From NCBI RefSeq assembly GCF_001687105.1, contig NZ_CP014596.1:861501-925500 (forward strand): DNA of 64,000 bases. The letters run 5' to 3'. Below are positions 17,615 through 26,429 of this stretch, piece after piece. Origin of the DNA: Salipiger sp. CCB-MM3. Its GTDB lineage: Bacteria; Pseudomonadota; Alphaproteobacteria; Rhodobacterales; Rhodobacteraceae. A model generated the notes under the pieces. The model did not search any database, was not told the origin of the DNA, and saw only the letters and a list, made by a program, of their open reading frames with translations. Each line of letters begins with the position of its first letter. Within the stretch, counting starts at the first letter, position 1. The translations under genes were made by a program, and so were the position numbers.

Positions 17615-18985
17615 ATGAAAGATGTATGTGCCAATCGGATGACCATCGATGAAGCCCGCCGCGAGATATCCCGCTCCGGCGCGGCTGGGCTCGCGGACCG
17701 CCTTGGTGCCATTGCCGTGGGCAATCCTCTGAACGCGACAACTCAGGTGGACTACCGTGTGCCCGAAGGGTTGACCGGACAGTTGGCCGGCCTTCCGATC
17801 GCTGTGAAAGACAACGTCGACGTTCTTGGTTTCGCGACCACGGGCGCTTCACCCGCGCTCAAGAACTTTCGTCCGGGCGCAGACGCGCCGGTGGTGGCCC
17901 GGCTGAAAGCGGCGGGAGCCTGGGTTCCGGCGAAATTGAACATGCATGAGCTGGCCTTCGGCATTACATCGGACAACGCTGCTTACGGGCGGGTGATCAA
18001 CCCTTTCGACGCGGGGAGGACGGCAGGGGGCTCCTCGGGCGGCTCGGGGGCAGCGGTTGCGGCCGGGTTGGTCCCAGTGGCGCTCGGCACGGATACGGGT
18101 GCGTCGGTCCGCATTCCGGCGGCCTTCTGCGGAACCGTCGGCCTGCGTCCCTCGACCGGACGCTATTCAACAGATGGCGTCATCGCGATTTCCTGGATGC
18201 GCGACACAATTGGTGTGCTTGCTAACTCGGTCAGTGATATCTCGGAAATCGACGCCGTGATCTGCCCCGATGATGCCGCCGATATTACCGTTCCGAGGCG
18301 CCCGCTGCGCCTCGGTCTGCCGGCGGATGCGTTGCCTGGCTATTGCCCAGCGACCGAAGACCGATTCCGCGCGGCGCTGGAAGAGCTCGTTTCCGGTGGC
18401 ACGGTCGAGATCGTACCGCTTCCGGCACTCGGCTACGAGGAAATTCAGAGCCGGTTCGATGCCCCAACGGCGCAAACTGAGGCGTTGACGTGGTGGCGGG
18501 AATTTTGCACGGACAAGCTCGAAATCACCCTACAGGAATTCCGCGAGGGGCTTGCCAGCCCGGACGTTGTCGAGATCTTCGCCACCATGGAGGCCGCCGC
18601 GTCCGACGGCGCCGTCATCTACCGCGATCTCGTGCGCAAGGGCCGCTCGGCCTTGCAGGCGTGCATCGGCGCCCTGTTTACGCAGTACGAAATCGACCTG
18701 ATCGCTGCGCCCACCTCGCCTGTACAACCACCCAAGGTCGAGGACTATTCTCAGATCAAGGTCAGGGGCGAATTGCGACCCACGCTCCCAGTGGTCGTGC
18801 AGAACACCTCCCTGGCCACAATCGCCGGAACCCCCTCGCTCACGCTTCCGGCAGGCTTCGACGCAGACGGGCTCCCTGTCGGCCTGATGCTGGAGGCGCC
18901 GATCGGGTGCGACCGGCAGCTTCTGGCCATGGCCGCGCGCATCGAAGCCGAGCTTTCGCCGGGGTGCTTTGAATCTTTGAGATGA
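17615..18985 (+). CDS. Amidase (amidase signature family)
   Basis: This 456-residue enzyme has Lys65 in PIAVKDNVDV, the GGSSGGSG loop at about 138-145, and the nucleophile Ser164 in GTDTGASVRIP. It is shorter than the nitrile-linked amidase and closer to AtzF/allophanate-hydrolase-like amidases. It would hydrolyse a small amide or urea derivative. Its upstream gap contains TTTTGGCCGAT at about 17432, shared with other promoters of the cluster. A hairpin follows, then the HAAT importer, which may bring in its substrate. Confidence 0.9.
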   Translation: MKDVCANRMTIDEARREISRSGAAGLADRLGAIAVGNPLNATTQVDYRVPEGLTGQLAGLPIAVKDNVDVLGFATTGASPALKNFRPGADAPVVARLKAAGAWVPAKLNMHELAFGITSDNAAYGRVINPFDAGRTAGGSSGGSGAAVAAGLVPVALGTDTGASVRIPAAFCGTVGLRPSTGRYSTDGVIAISWMRDTIGVLANSVSDISEIDAVICPDDAADITVPRRPLRLGLPADALPGYCPATEDRFRAALEELVSGGTVEIVPLPALGYEEIQSRFDAPTAQTEALTWWREFCTDKLEITLQEFREGLASPDVVEIFATMEAAASDGAVIYRDLVRKGRSALQACIGALFTQYEIDLIAAPTSPVQPPKVEDYSQIKVRGELRPTLPVVVQNTSLATIAGTPSLTLPAGFDADGLPVGLMLEAPIGCDRQLLAMAARIEAELSPGCFESLR

Positions 18986-18989
18986 CTGC

Positions 18990-19018
18990 AAAGGTCCCGG
19001 CGTAGTGGCGGGGCCTTT
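18990..19018 (+). terminator. Probable terminator after the second plus-strand amidase
   Basis: Arms AAAGGTCCCG and CGGGGCCTTT pair with one wobble around a 9-nt loop, followed by a short T-rich stretch. Confidence 0.5.
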
Positions 19019-19290
19019 GGATTTTACGCCGAGGGGATCGATGATTCCCGTAGGCAGTTTCAACGGCTCCGGTTCTTCAAGTGAGGCGGCCTAAGCGGGT
19101 CGCTCCAGCGCAAGATCGACAAAGGTGCTCGTCGGACTTGAACACTCATCAGCTCTGGGCCCGGTTCTTGCGCCAAAATGCGGCACCAAATATTTTATGT
19201 CCGTAAATGACATATTAAATTGTCAAAACCGATTTCATTTATGCCGACCATCTCGGAAACTCGACGAGAAGCAGCAACAGGGATCTTCAC
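19019..19290 (+). promoter_or_regulatory. Promoter region of the HAAT importer
   Basis: This AT-richer non-coding stretch contains GCCAAAA at 19172-19178 (the TTTTGGC motif on the other strand) and a dyad TATGTC-N7-GACATA at 19196-19214. Either could be the binding site of a local regulator (AraC or IclR). I see no confident -35/-10 pair. Confidence 0.4.
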
Positions 19291-20520
19291 ATGACTTTCT
19301 CCAGACGGACCTTTCTCCAGACTTCCGCGGCGCTTACCGCCACGCTTTCTGCGCCTACGATCCTGCGCGCGCAGGACGACATGATCCGCATCGGTGGCCT
19401 TCACGATCTGTCGGGCGCGATCGACTCCAGCGGCATTCCTATGAACCAGGCGATGCAATACGCGGTGGCGCAGATCAACGAGGCGGGCGGTCTTCTCGGC
19501 CGTCAGGTCGAGGCGGTCACTTACGATCCGCAGTCGAACATGTCGCTCTATTCGCAATACGCGACCCAGCTTGCGCTGCGTGACAAGGTGACGGCAGTTT
19601 TCGGTGGCATCACCTCGGCTAGTCGCGAGACCATCCGCCCGATCTTCCATCGCTACCAGACCCCCTATTTTTACAGCTGCCTCTACGAAGGCGGTGTCTG
19701 CGACCGAAACGAAATCACGCTGGGTACCACTCCGGCCCAGACTGTGGCGCAGCTCATTCCCTACGCGATGAACCTCTGGGGTAAGAAGGTCTATACTGTC
19801 GCCGCTGACTACAACTACGGTCACATCACCGCGGCATGGATTAAGCGCTACGTGGAAGAGAACGGCGGCGAGTTGATCGAGACCGAGTTCTTCCCCCTCG
19901 ACACCACACAGTTTGGCTCGACGATCTCGAAGATTCAGGCGGCCAAGCCTGACATGGTGATGTCGGTGCTTGTCGGAACCGCGCATTTGGGCTTTTACCG
20001 CCAGTGGGTCGCCTCCGGGATGAAGGGCGAGATCCCGATCGCCTCTACCAGCTTCGGCGGCAACGGCACCGAGAACGTCATGCTGACGCCGGAAGAGGGC
20101 AACGGAATCCTCACTGCCTTCGGCTACTATGAGACTGTCGAAAACGAGAAGAATGCCGAATTCCGTGAAGGTATTAAGGCTTTCTATCCGGACAATCCGC
20201 CTGTGCTGGGTGAGACGTCGGAAGTTACTTACGAGGCAGTGATGATCTGGGCCGACGCGGTCAAAGAAGCGGGCTCGACGGACCGGGACGCAATTCTCGA
20301 GGTGATCGAAACCGGCAAGTCCTATTTGCTGCCCGCGGGAAATGTAGCCATCGACCCGCTGACCCACCACGCTGTGCGCGACGTCTACATCGCCGAGCTC
20401 AGGGATCAGAAAATGGATATCCAGCAAAAATTCGAAGCGGTGCAGCCGACCGATACGCAGATGGTCTGCAACCTGCAGGAAACGCCGGATGCCAACGTCC
20501 ATCACGAGATCAGCCTCTGA
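19291..20520 (+). CDS. HAAT-family substrate-binding protein (urea/short-chain amide type), Tat-exported
   Basis: This 409-residue type I periplasmic binding protein (Peripla_BP_5) resembles urea and short-chain amide binders such as UrtA, FmdD and AmiC. The N-terminus SRRTFLQTSAALTATLSAP is a twin-arginine signal, so it is probably exported folded. The ligand-binding core starts at DDMIRIGGLHDLSG. It is the first gene of a five-gene importer running to 23941. Its position just after two amidases suggests import of amides or urea-like compounds. Confidence 0.92.
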   Translation: MTFSRRTFLQTSAALTATLSAPTILRAQDDMIRIGGLHDLSGAIDSSGIPMNQAMQYAVAQINEAGGLLGRQVEAVTYDPQSNMSLYSQYATQLALRDKVTAVFGGITSASRETIRPIFHRYQTPYFYSCLYEGGVCDRNEITLGTTPAQTVAQLIPYAMNLWGKKVYTVAADYNYGHITAAWIKRYVEENGGELIETEFFPLDTTQFGSTISKIQAAKPDMVMSVLVGTAHLGFYRQWVASGMKGEIPIASTSFGGNGTENVMLTPEEGNGILTAFGYYETVENEKNAEFREGIKAFYPDNPPVLGETSEVTYEAVMIWADAVKEAGSTDRDAILEVIETGKSYLLPAGNVAIDPLTHHAVRDVYIAELRDQKMDIQQKFEAVQPTDTQMVCNLQETPDANVHHEISL

Positions 20521-20587
20521 GTAAACTGAGCTGGTCTGCCGCAAATCGCGGCGGGCCGGTCCGGCCAATCCGAACACGGAGCGCCAA

Positions 20588-21454
20588 ATGGACTACACTA
20601 TAATTGTCTTCCTCGAAATCCTACGCGCCATCTCCTGGCTCGTGATCCTCGCCGCGGGGCTGGCCATCATCTTCGGGATGATGAAGGTCATTAACTTCGC
20701 CCACGGCGAGTTCCTGATGCTGGGAGGATACATCACCATCATGTCGCACAACGCCGGGGTGCCGCTATGGATCTCCATGGGTGTCCTTGCGCCGCTGGTC
20801 GTTGGCGTCTTCGGCATCATCGTCGAACGTCTGGTGATCCGGCACCTTTACGGTCGCATCATCGACAGCCTGCTCGCCACATGGGGCCTGAGCTTGCTGA
20901 TGATTGGCGGGGTGACCATGGTCTTCGGCAATACTGTGCAGGGCGTGTCGACGCCGCTCGGCAGCCTTTCGATCGGGGCCTACCAGGTGCCCGGCTATAA
21001 CCTTCTGCTCATTGGCATTGCGGTGGCGATGATGATGGCGATCTGGTTGGTGCTGCGGTTTACCTCGGCAGGGCTGATCGCGCGCGCGACGATGCAGAAT
21101 CCGGACATGGCCGAGACGCTGGGCGTGCGCACGAGCTGGGTCTACATGGCGACCTTCGGCTTGGGATCGGCAGTGACGGGTCTGGCGGGCGGTCTGCTGG
21201 CTCCCTTGACCGGCGTGGCCCCCTCAATGGGCGTGAATTTCGTCGCCCAGAGTTTCATCACCGTTATCACCGGCGGTGCCTCAATGATTGCCGGGACGCT
21301 GTCGGCGGGCACACTTCTTGGCACGATCAGCCAGGGCGTGACCTTCGCTACCGGGCCCGTCTATGGCGATGCGGCGCTGCTGCTGGCCGCGCTAATCCTG
21401 CTGCGCTTGCTGCCGCAGGGCATCACCGGGCGCATCTTCCGAAAATCCCTCTGA
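20588..21454 (+). CDS. HAAT ABC transporter permease, LivH/UrtB type
   Basis: This 288-residue inner-membrane permease contains the family signature GMMKVINFAHGEFLMLGGY near residue 35 and the second hydrophobic half typical of LivH. GGAG precedes the ATG at 20588. It forms the channel together with the LivM-type protein encoded 25 bp downstream. Confidence 0.95.
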   Translation: MDYTIIVFLEILRAISWLVILAAGLAIIFGMMKVINFAHGEFLMLGGYITIMSHNAGVPLWISMGVLAPLVVGVFGIIVERLVIRHLYGRIIDSLLATWGLSLLMIGGVTMVFGNTVQGVSTPLGSLSIGAYQVPGYNLLLIGIAVAMMMAIWLVLRFTSAGLIARATMQNPDMAETLGVRTSWVYMATFGLGSAVTGLAGGLLAPLTGVAPSMGVNFVAQSFITVITGGASMIAGTLSAGTLLGTISQGVTFATGPVYGDAALLLAALILLRLLPQGITGRIFRKSL

Positions 21455-21479
21455 CCCGCCGTTCCAAAGGAGTCATCAA

Positions 21480-22520
21480 ATGGAAACCTCTCTCCGCACG
21501 GATCCGGGCTTTTGGTTCATGACAGCTCTGGGCCTTGTGCTTCTGTTCCTAGGGCCTCTCTTCTGGGACCTCTTCCAGATCATGCAGATCACGCAATACG
21601 TGGTGCTTTCGGTCTATGTGCTCTCGCTGGCTTACATCTGGGGGTTCGGCGGAATCCTGAGCTTCGGGCAGGCTGCCTTCTTCGGGCTGGGCGCCTACAC
21701 CTTCTCGGTCGCGGCGATCAACATGGGCGAGACGACCTTTCCCTTCGTGCTGGCCTTCGCCATCCCAGCCATCTTCGGTGCGGCACTCGGCTACTTCATG
21801 TTCTACGGCAAATTGTCGGACGTCTACATGGGCGTCGTGACCATGGTAGTCACGCTGATCTTCTGGAAGCTAATCAACCATACGGCCGGCCCTGAATACG
21901 CTATCGGCGACGCGCGCCTCGGCGGGTTCAACGGCATCCCCTCAGTGCCGGTGCTGAACGTGCCAGGCGACGCGCAGGCTTGGCTCGACCCGGGACAGAT
22001 GTTTCAGGTCTTCATGGCCATCCTGACACTACTCTACGTGCTGCTGCGGATCCTCATTGCCTCGGACTTCGGGCGCATTTCGATGGGAATTCGCGAAAAT
22101 GAGACCCGGGCCGCGTTGCTGGGCTACGACGTGCGCCGGCACAAGGTGATCATGTTCGCGCTCGGCGCAGGCATTGCCGGGATGGCAGGAGGTATGTGGG
22201 CCACGTACCAGACCTTCATCGATCCCAATGTCTTCTCGCTGGAGATGTCGGCCAAGGCACTGATTTGGACCATGGCCGGGGGTGTCGGAACGCTGGCGGG
22301 GCCGATCTTCGCGGTGGTGCTGCTGCAGTACCTGTCGCTGAAGTTGGGCGAGATGCACATTCTCAACAACAACTTCATCCTTGGCGGGATCATGATCGTC
22401 CTTGTCCTTCTGGTGCCCAAGGGCGGGCTTCCGACGCTTCGCGATGGCATCGCTGCGCTGCGCGTACGGGGCTCGGTGCGGCGCTCAGGAACCCCCGGAA
22501 AGGTAGCTCCCGATGTCTGA
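21480..22520 (+). CDS. HAAT ABC transporter permease, LivM/UrtC type
   Basis: This 346-residue permease carries the LivM landmarks YIWGFGGILSFGQAAFFGLG and SDFGRISMGIRENETRA. AAGGAG lies 9 nt before the ATG. It overlaps the downstream ATPase gene by 8 bp, so the operon is tightly packed. It is the second channel subunit. Confidence 0.95.
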   Translation: METSLRTDPGFWFMTALGLVLLFLGPLFWDLFQIMQITQYVVLSVYVLSLAYIWGFGGILSFGQAAFFGLGAYTFSVAAINMGETTFPFVLAFAIPAIFGAALGYFMFYGKLSDVYMGVVTMVVTLIFWKLINHTAGPEYAIGDARLGGFNGIPSVPVLNVPGDAQAWLDPGQMFQVFMAILTLLYVLLRILIASDFGRISMGIRENETRAALLGYDVRRHKVIMFALGAGIAGMAGGMWATYQTFIDPNVFSLEMSAKALIWTMAGGVGTLAGPIFAVVLLQYLSLKLGEMHILNNNFILGGIMIVLVLLVPKGGLPTLRDGIAALRVRGSVRRSGTPGKVAPDV

Positions 22521-23247
22521 TCTTCGTCCGATCCTCACCACCGAGAAGCTCGTCATGCAGTTCGGCGGGGTGACCGCCGTAGACAATGTCGATTTCACCC
22601 TGCGCGAGGGCGAGCTGCGCTGCCTTCTGGGTCCAAATGGTGCCGGCAAGTCGACGTTCTTCAAGTGCCTAACCGGCCAGTTGACTCCCACGTCCGGAAG
22701 GGTCCGGTTCGACGGGCAGGACATCACCGGCTGGGAAACCCATGCGATCGTCGGAATGGGTGTCGGCATCAAGACACAGGTGCCGAACCTTTTCGACGGG
22801 CTATCGGCCTATGAGAACGTGCGTATGTCGGCGCGTCGCAAGCACTTGCGCCCGATGGCAAAAGAGAAGGCCGAAGAGATGCTGGAGAAATGCGGCATCG
22901 CCCATCTCGCCCGGCGCGAAGTCGGGCTACTGGCGCATGGCCAGCGGCAACTGGTGGAGCTAGCAACTGTGCTGGCGGGCGAGCCGCGGCTGGTGTTGCT
23001 CGATGAGCCGGCGGCCGGCATGGCCGGCGACGAGCGAGACCGTTTGGCCGATCTCGTGCTCGAAACTTCTCGGCGCGCCGCGGTCGTGGTGGTCGAACAC
23101 GACATGGCCTTCATCCGCCGCATCGCCAAATTCACTACCGTCTTCAACCGAGGCGCGATTTTCCGTGAGGCGATGATCGACGAGATCATGTCCGACCGTG
23201 CCGTTCAAGAAATCTACTTGGGGAAACAGGCCGATGTCGCTGCTTGA
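22513..23247 (+). CDS. HAAT ABC transporter ATP-binding protein, LivG/UrtD type
   Basis: This 244-residue ATPase has Walker A GPNGAGKST, a LLAHGQRQLVELATVLAGEP signature region and Walker B LVLLDEPAAGM. The signature begins HGQ rather than the canonical LSGGQ, as in UrtD-like members. It powers the transporter together with the second ATPase. Confidence 0.94.
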   Translation: MSDLRPILTTEKLVMQFGGVTAVDNVDFTLREGELRCLLGPNGAGKSTFFKCLTGQLTPTSGRVRFDGQDITGWETHAIVGMGVGIKTQVPNLFDGLSAYENVRMSARRKHLRPMAKEKAEEMLEKCGIAHLARREVGLLAHGQRQLVELATVLAGEPRLVLLDEPAAGMAGDERDRLADLVLETSRRAAVVVVEHDMAFIRRIAKFTTVFNRGAIFREAMIDEIMSDRAVQEIYLGKQADVAA

Positions 23248-23941
23248 AGTTCGCAATCTTAAGGCCGCTTACGGCGCGGTGCCGGCCTTGCACCAGGTCG
23301 ACATGACCGTTGCGCCGGGCGAGGTCGTCGGGGTGCTGGGCCACAACGGCATGGGCAAGACGACCCTGCTGCGTGCGCTCATGGGCTTCGTGAAGGTGAC
23401 CAGCGGGGATATTGTCTTCGACGGGCAAAAGCTGAATGCCCTGCCGGTCAACGCTCGGGCGCGGATGGGTTTGGGGCTTGTGCCGCAAGGCCGAATGATC
23501 TTTCCGACCCTTTCGGTGCGCGAGAACCTTGAGAGCGGGATCGCGGGTCAGAAGGATGCAGACACAGTGATCGAGGAAATCCTCACGATCTTTCCGCGTC
23601 TGACCCGCCTGCTTGATCGTAGTGGCGGTGCTCTGTCGGGGGGCGAGCAGCAACTGCTCGCGCTGGCCCGGTGCCTGTGCCGAAAGCCGCGGCTGATGCT
23701 GCTGGACGAGCCGACCGAAGGGATACAGCCGTCGATCATCGACGAGATCTCGGAGACTCTGCAGGCCCTGACCCGCAACACGGACATCACCATCGTTCTG
23801 GTCGAGCAAAACCTCGATTTCATCACAGGCCTTTCGGATCGTGTCTATACCATCTCGAACGGTGTGCTGGATCGACAGATTCCCAAAGACCAGCTGACCG
23901 ACAGCCGGGCGGTGAGTGAGTTTATGGGCTTCGCGGCCTGA
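23234..23941 (+). CDS. HAAT ABC transporter ATP-binding protein, LivF/UrtE type
   Basis: This 235-residue ATPase has Walker A GHNGMGKTT, signature LSGGEQQLLALARCL and Walker B LMLLDEPTEG. The start MSLLEVRNLKAAYG at 23234 overlaps the preceding gene by 14 bp; an earlier in-frame start at 23198 would only add overlap. It ends the operon, followed by a strong terminator. Confidence 0.94.
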   Translation: MSLLEVRNLKAAYGAVPALHQVDMTVAPGEVVGVLGHNGMGKTTLLRALMGFVKVTSGDIVFDGQKLNALPVNARARMGLGLVPQGRMIFPTLSVRENLESGIAGQKDADTVIEEILTIFPRLTRLLDRSGGALSGGEQQLLALARCLCRKPRLMLLDEPTEGIQPSIIDEISETLQALTRNTDITIVLVEQNLDFITGLSDRVYTISNGVLDRQIPKDQLTDSRAVSEFMGFAA

Positions 23942-23963
23942 CTCGTAGAGCCCAAGAGCATTG

Positions 23964-23996
23964 AGACCCCGGCGTGATCACCATGCCGGGGTCTTT
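23964..23996 (+). terminator. Terminator of the HAAT importer operon
   Basis: Ten-base arms (23964-23973 and 23985-23994) around an 11-nt loop are followed by a short T-rich tail. Confidence 0.75.
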
Positions 23997-24043
23997 CTAG
24001 TGACGTCTGGGGTCCTCGGGCATGGGCCCTTCGGCTCGAGTTG

Positions 24044-24754
24044 TCACTCGGCGGCCGTGCGAGTCGCTGCTCCGGCATTCAACAGTCCGATCACCTCCTT
24101 GGTGGTGCGGACATCGGCGAAGACCGGATAGAGGCTGTCGAGCGTGCCATTGTGCTCGTCGTCGTTGAGCGCAGCATTTCCGTCGGACAGGAAGATCACC
24201 TTATAGCTCAGCTGCTGCGCGTCGCGCGCGGTCGCCTCCGAGCAGCAGTTGGTCACCGTTCCGGTGATCAGCACGGTATCCACGTCAAGTTCCTGCAGCA
24301 CTTTGTGCAGATCACAGGTGCCCTGAGTGAAACCGCTGAAACGGGTTTTGTCGAGCACGGGCTCGCCTTCGGCAACGTCAAGCTCTGGCCAGAGCGCATG
24401 GTCGTGCTCACCGGCGGCGAAGCCTTTCCTGAGACCTTCCGAGAAAGGTGTGCCAAGCATATCGCCGTACCAGCTGGTCCAGGCGATCTTCTCATTCGGA
24501 TCGTAGGTGTAGCGAAGGAAAATGTTCGTACCTCCGGCCGCCCGGATTGCTTGGGAAAGGGCGTTCACATTCGGGACGATGTCGCGCGCTACGGGGATCT
24601 CGGAAACAGCACCCTCTTCCATGAAGCCATTTTGCAGATCGACAATCACATGGGCCGTACGGGCGGGGTCGAACGTCTCGAAGGCATGGTCGCGACCGCC
24701 TCGGTTCTTCTTGCCGCGCTCAAGTGCGGCGGCGGACATCTTGATGGTATGCAT
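24044..24754 (-). CDS. Isochorismatase-family cysteine hydrolase (paralogue)
   Basis: This 236-residue cysteine hydrolase has D39 (VIVDLQ), K136 (LDKTRF) and C171 (TNCCSEATARDA), at exactly the same positions as the enzyme at 8385-9077. The two are clear paralogues, with the shared blocks PVAR-IVPNVNA and TRFSGFT-GT. AAGGAGCT precedes the ATG. It probably hydrolyses an amide or carbamoyl-type C-N bond in the cytoplasm. It lies convergent to the HAAT operon and downstream of the IclR pair, which may control it. Confidence 0.9.
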   Translation of the reverse strand: MHTIKMSAAALERGKKNRGGRDHAFETFDPARTAHVIVDLQNGFMEEGAVSEIPVARDIVPNVNALSQAIRAAGGTNIFLRYTYDPNEKIAWTSWYGDMLGTPFSEGLRKGFAAGEHDHALWPELDVAEGEPVLDKTRFSGFTQGTCDLHKVLQELDVDTVLITGTVTNCCSEATARDAQQLSYKVIFLSDGNAALNDDEHNGTLDSLYPVFADVRTTKEVIGLLNAGAATRTAAE

Positions 24755-24820
24755 GCGAGCTCCTTGAAGTCGAATGGGGTACGAAATCGCCCCGGCTAGG
24801 CCGAAGTGATGTATGTATAT

Positions 24821-24836
24821 AGCGAAATGCTTTGCT
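24821..24836. promoter_or_regulatory. Imperfect dyad upstream of the hydrolase, candidate IclR site
   Basis: AGCGAA and TTTGCT are near-complementary arms (5 of 6 pairs) separated by 4 bp, about 70 bp before the hydrolase start. Two IclR genes lie next to it. The match is weak and only suggestive. Confidence 0.3.
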
Positions 24837-24924
24837 TATTAGAGATAACTTGGAATTCGTGCGTGTTCCGCCGCAGCCCTTGCTCTGGATGCCCACGAGA
24901 TGTGCAGGGAAGGGGAGGAGACGA

Positions 24925-25731
24925 TCAGGCGCCGGATGCTTTTCCGATGAATCCGAGCTTTCTGGAGATGGTCGCGGCGAGCGCGCGCAGCGGAGCCACA
25001 TGGTTGCCCTCCAGCGAGATGTCGATCTCCTCGGCAGGGCCGATCATTGTTACGGCAAGTTCAAGCTCGTCCGAGAAGTTGTAGACCGGTGCGGAGATGG
25101 CAGTGACACCTGGCTGCGGGAAGGAGTAGGTGATCGAGACACCAGTGCGCCGGACGGTCTCCAGTGGCTCGTGGATTTCGTCGAAAGGCGGGCAGGCTCC
25201 AACGTATCTCGGCGGTGTGACCTCGGCCATCTGCAGTTTAGCGATCTCACGGGCTTCTGCTTCGTTCGTCAGCGCGGCGAAGAGCCGGCCAGTTGCCGTG
25301 CCGGTCACTGAATAGACCGTACCTGGTTGGGCCGAGTTGAGGAGCTGGTCATTGGCCTGAACAACGGCTGTCACCACGGGGCCATAGCGCCCCCAGACCG
25401 CGATGGAAATCGACTGTCCAAGCTTGCGGGCAACCTTAAGAGCTTCTTCCGAAGCAGTGATCTGCGGGTCGAGAGTAAGCAGACGTGACATGCCAAGTTC
25501 AAGACTGAAAGGGCCGATCGCGTAGCGTCCCGTCTGCGGATCACGGACCACCATGTTCCCACGTTGCAGGCTGACCAGGTAGGCATGGACCTGCGCCTTG
25601 CTGAGGCCAGAGCGCAAGGCCAAATCTGCGGCGCTGAGCGGGCCATCGCTATCCAAAAAGAGCCCCAGAAGCGAGAGCCCGGTCTCGACGGCGCGAACGC
25701 CACGCCCTTCCTTTTCAGTCGCGTCGCTCAT
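24925..25731 (-). CDS. IclR-family transcriptional regulator
   Basis: This 268-residue protein has an N-terminal winged HTH (about 8-70, with LALRSGLSKAQVHAYLVSL as recognition region) and a C-terminal IclR effector domain. It starts 4 bp inside the end of the second IclR gene, so the two are co-translated. The pair probably senses an amide, nitrile or acid intermediate and controls the neighbouring importer and hydrolases; this is inferred from position. Confidence 0.9.
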   Translation of the reverse strand: MSDATEKEGRGVRAVETGLSLLGLFLDSDGPLSAADLALRSGLSKAQVHAYLVSLQRGNMVVRDPQTGRYAIGPFSLELGMSRLLTLDPQITASEEALKVARKLGQSISIAVWGRYGPVVTAVVQANDQLLNSAQPGTVYSVTGTATGRLFAALTNEAEAREIAKLQMAEVTPPRYVGACPPFDEIHEPLETVRRTGVSITYSFPQPGVTAISAPVYNFSDELELAVTMIGPAEEIDISLEGNHVAPLRALAATISRKLGFIGKASGA

Positions 25732-26429
25732 GCCGACGAACCTCCAAGAGAGGATACCGCAGCCAGCAAGGCCCGCAGAACCGGCCGTTCCGGCTCCGGC
25801 GCCATGGCGTCGGGAAACCCGATGACCGAGATCGATGCGACTAGCGCGCCTTCGCGGAACACCGGGGCGGCAAGGGATGCAAGATGGGGGACCGGGGTGC
25901 CTTCGGCATGCGCGTATCCGCTCGCTCGGATGATCCGGCTAAGGTTCGGGTTCATCTCTGGGGTATCGCTCCAAGCATCGAAAATGCGTGCTGCTGCGCT
26001 GTTGCCAATCCGGCTTCGGGTGCCAGGTCTCAGGCTGAGACTGGGGGTGCGCGGGCCCTGTACTGCGAAGATCACTGTCGGCTGCTCTTGGACAAGGCAA
26101 TCCACGGTGACCATTTCCTGGATCTCGGCGGACAGGCTGCGCGCGGCATTGATGTTGGCGTTGAGCGTTGCATCGTTCCGGATCACGTGCCGCGCAAACG
26201 TCAGTGTCGTGTCCGAAAGCGCGTAGCGCCCCGCGTCGCCGAGTTGCTCGATCATCCCGAACTTCTTCAGAGAACTCATATAGGTATGTGCCTGCGCGGA
26301 GGTGATACCCGCGCTGACGGCAATGTCGCGCAGCATCATCGGCTGGCTTTCCTTCCGAACGATCTCGAGAAGGCGGATCGCCATGTCCACCGATTGGACG
26401 CCACGCTGCCGTTCCGGGCTCTTGACCAT
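25728..26429 (-). CDS. IclR-family transcriptional regulator
   Basis: This 233-residue IclR protein has an N-terminal winged HTH (DIAVSAGITSAQAHTYMSSL, about 35-60) and a ligand-binding C-terminal domain. It is somewhat shorter than its partner at 24925-25731. The ATGA overlap between two IclR genes could allow hetero-oligomers. Upstream lies the gene-poor edge of the island. Confidence 0.9.
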   Translation of the reverse strand: MVKSPERQRGVQSVDMAIRLLEIVRKESQPMMLRDIAVSAGITSAQAHTYMSSLKKFGMIEQLGDAGRYALSDTTLTFARHVIRNDATLNANINAARSLSAEIQEMVTVDCLVQEQPTVIFAVQGPRTPSLSLRPGTRSRIGNSAAARIFDAWSDTPEMNPNLSRIIRASGYAHAEGTPVPHLASLAAPVFREGALVASISVIGFPDAMAPEPERPVLRALLAAVSSLGGSSA

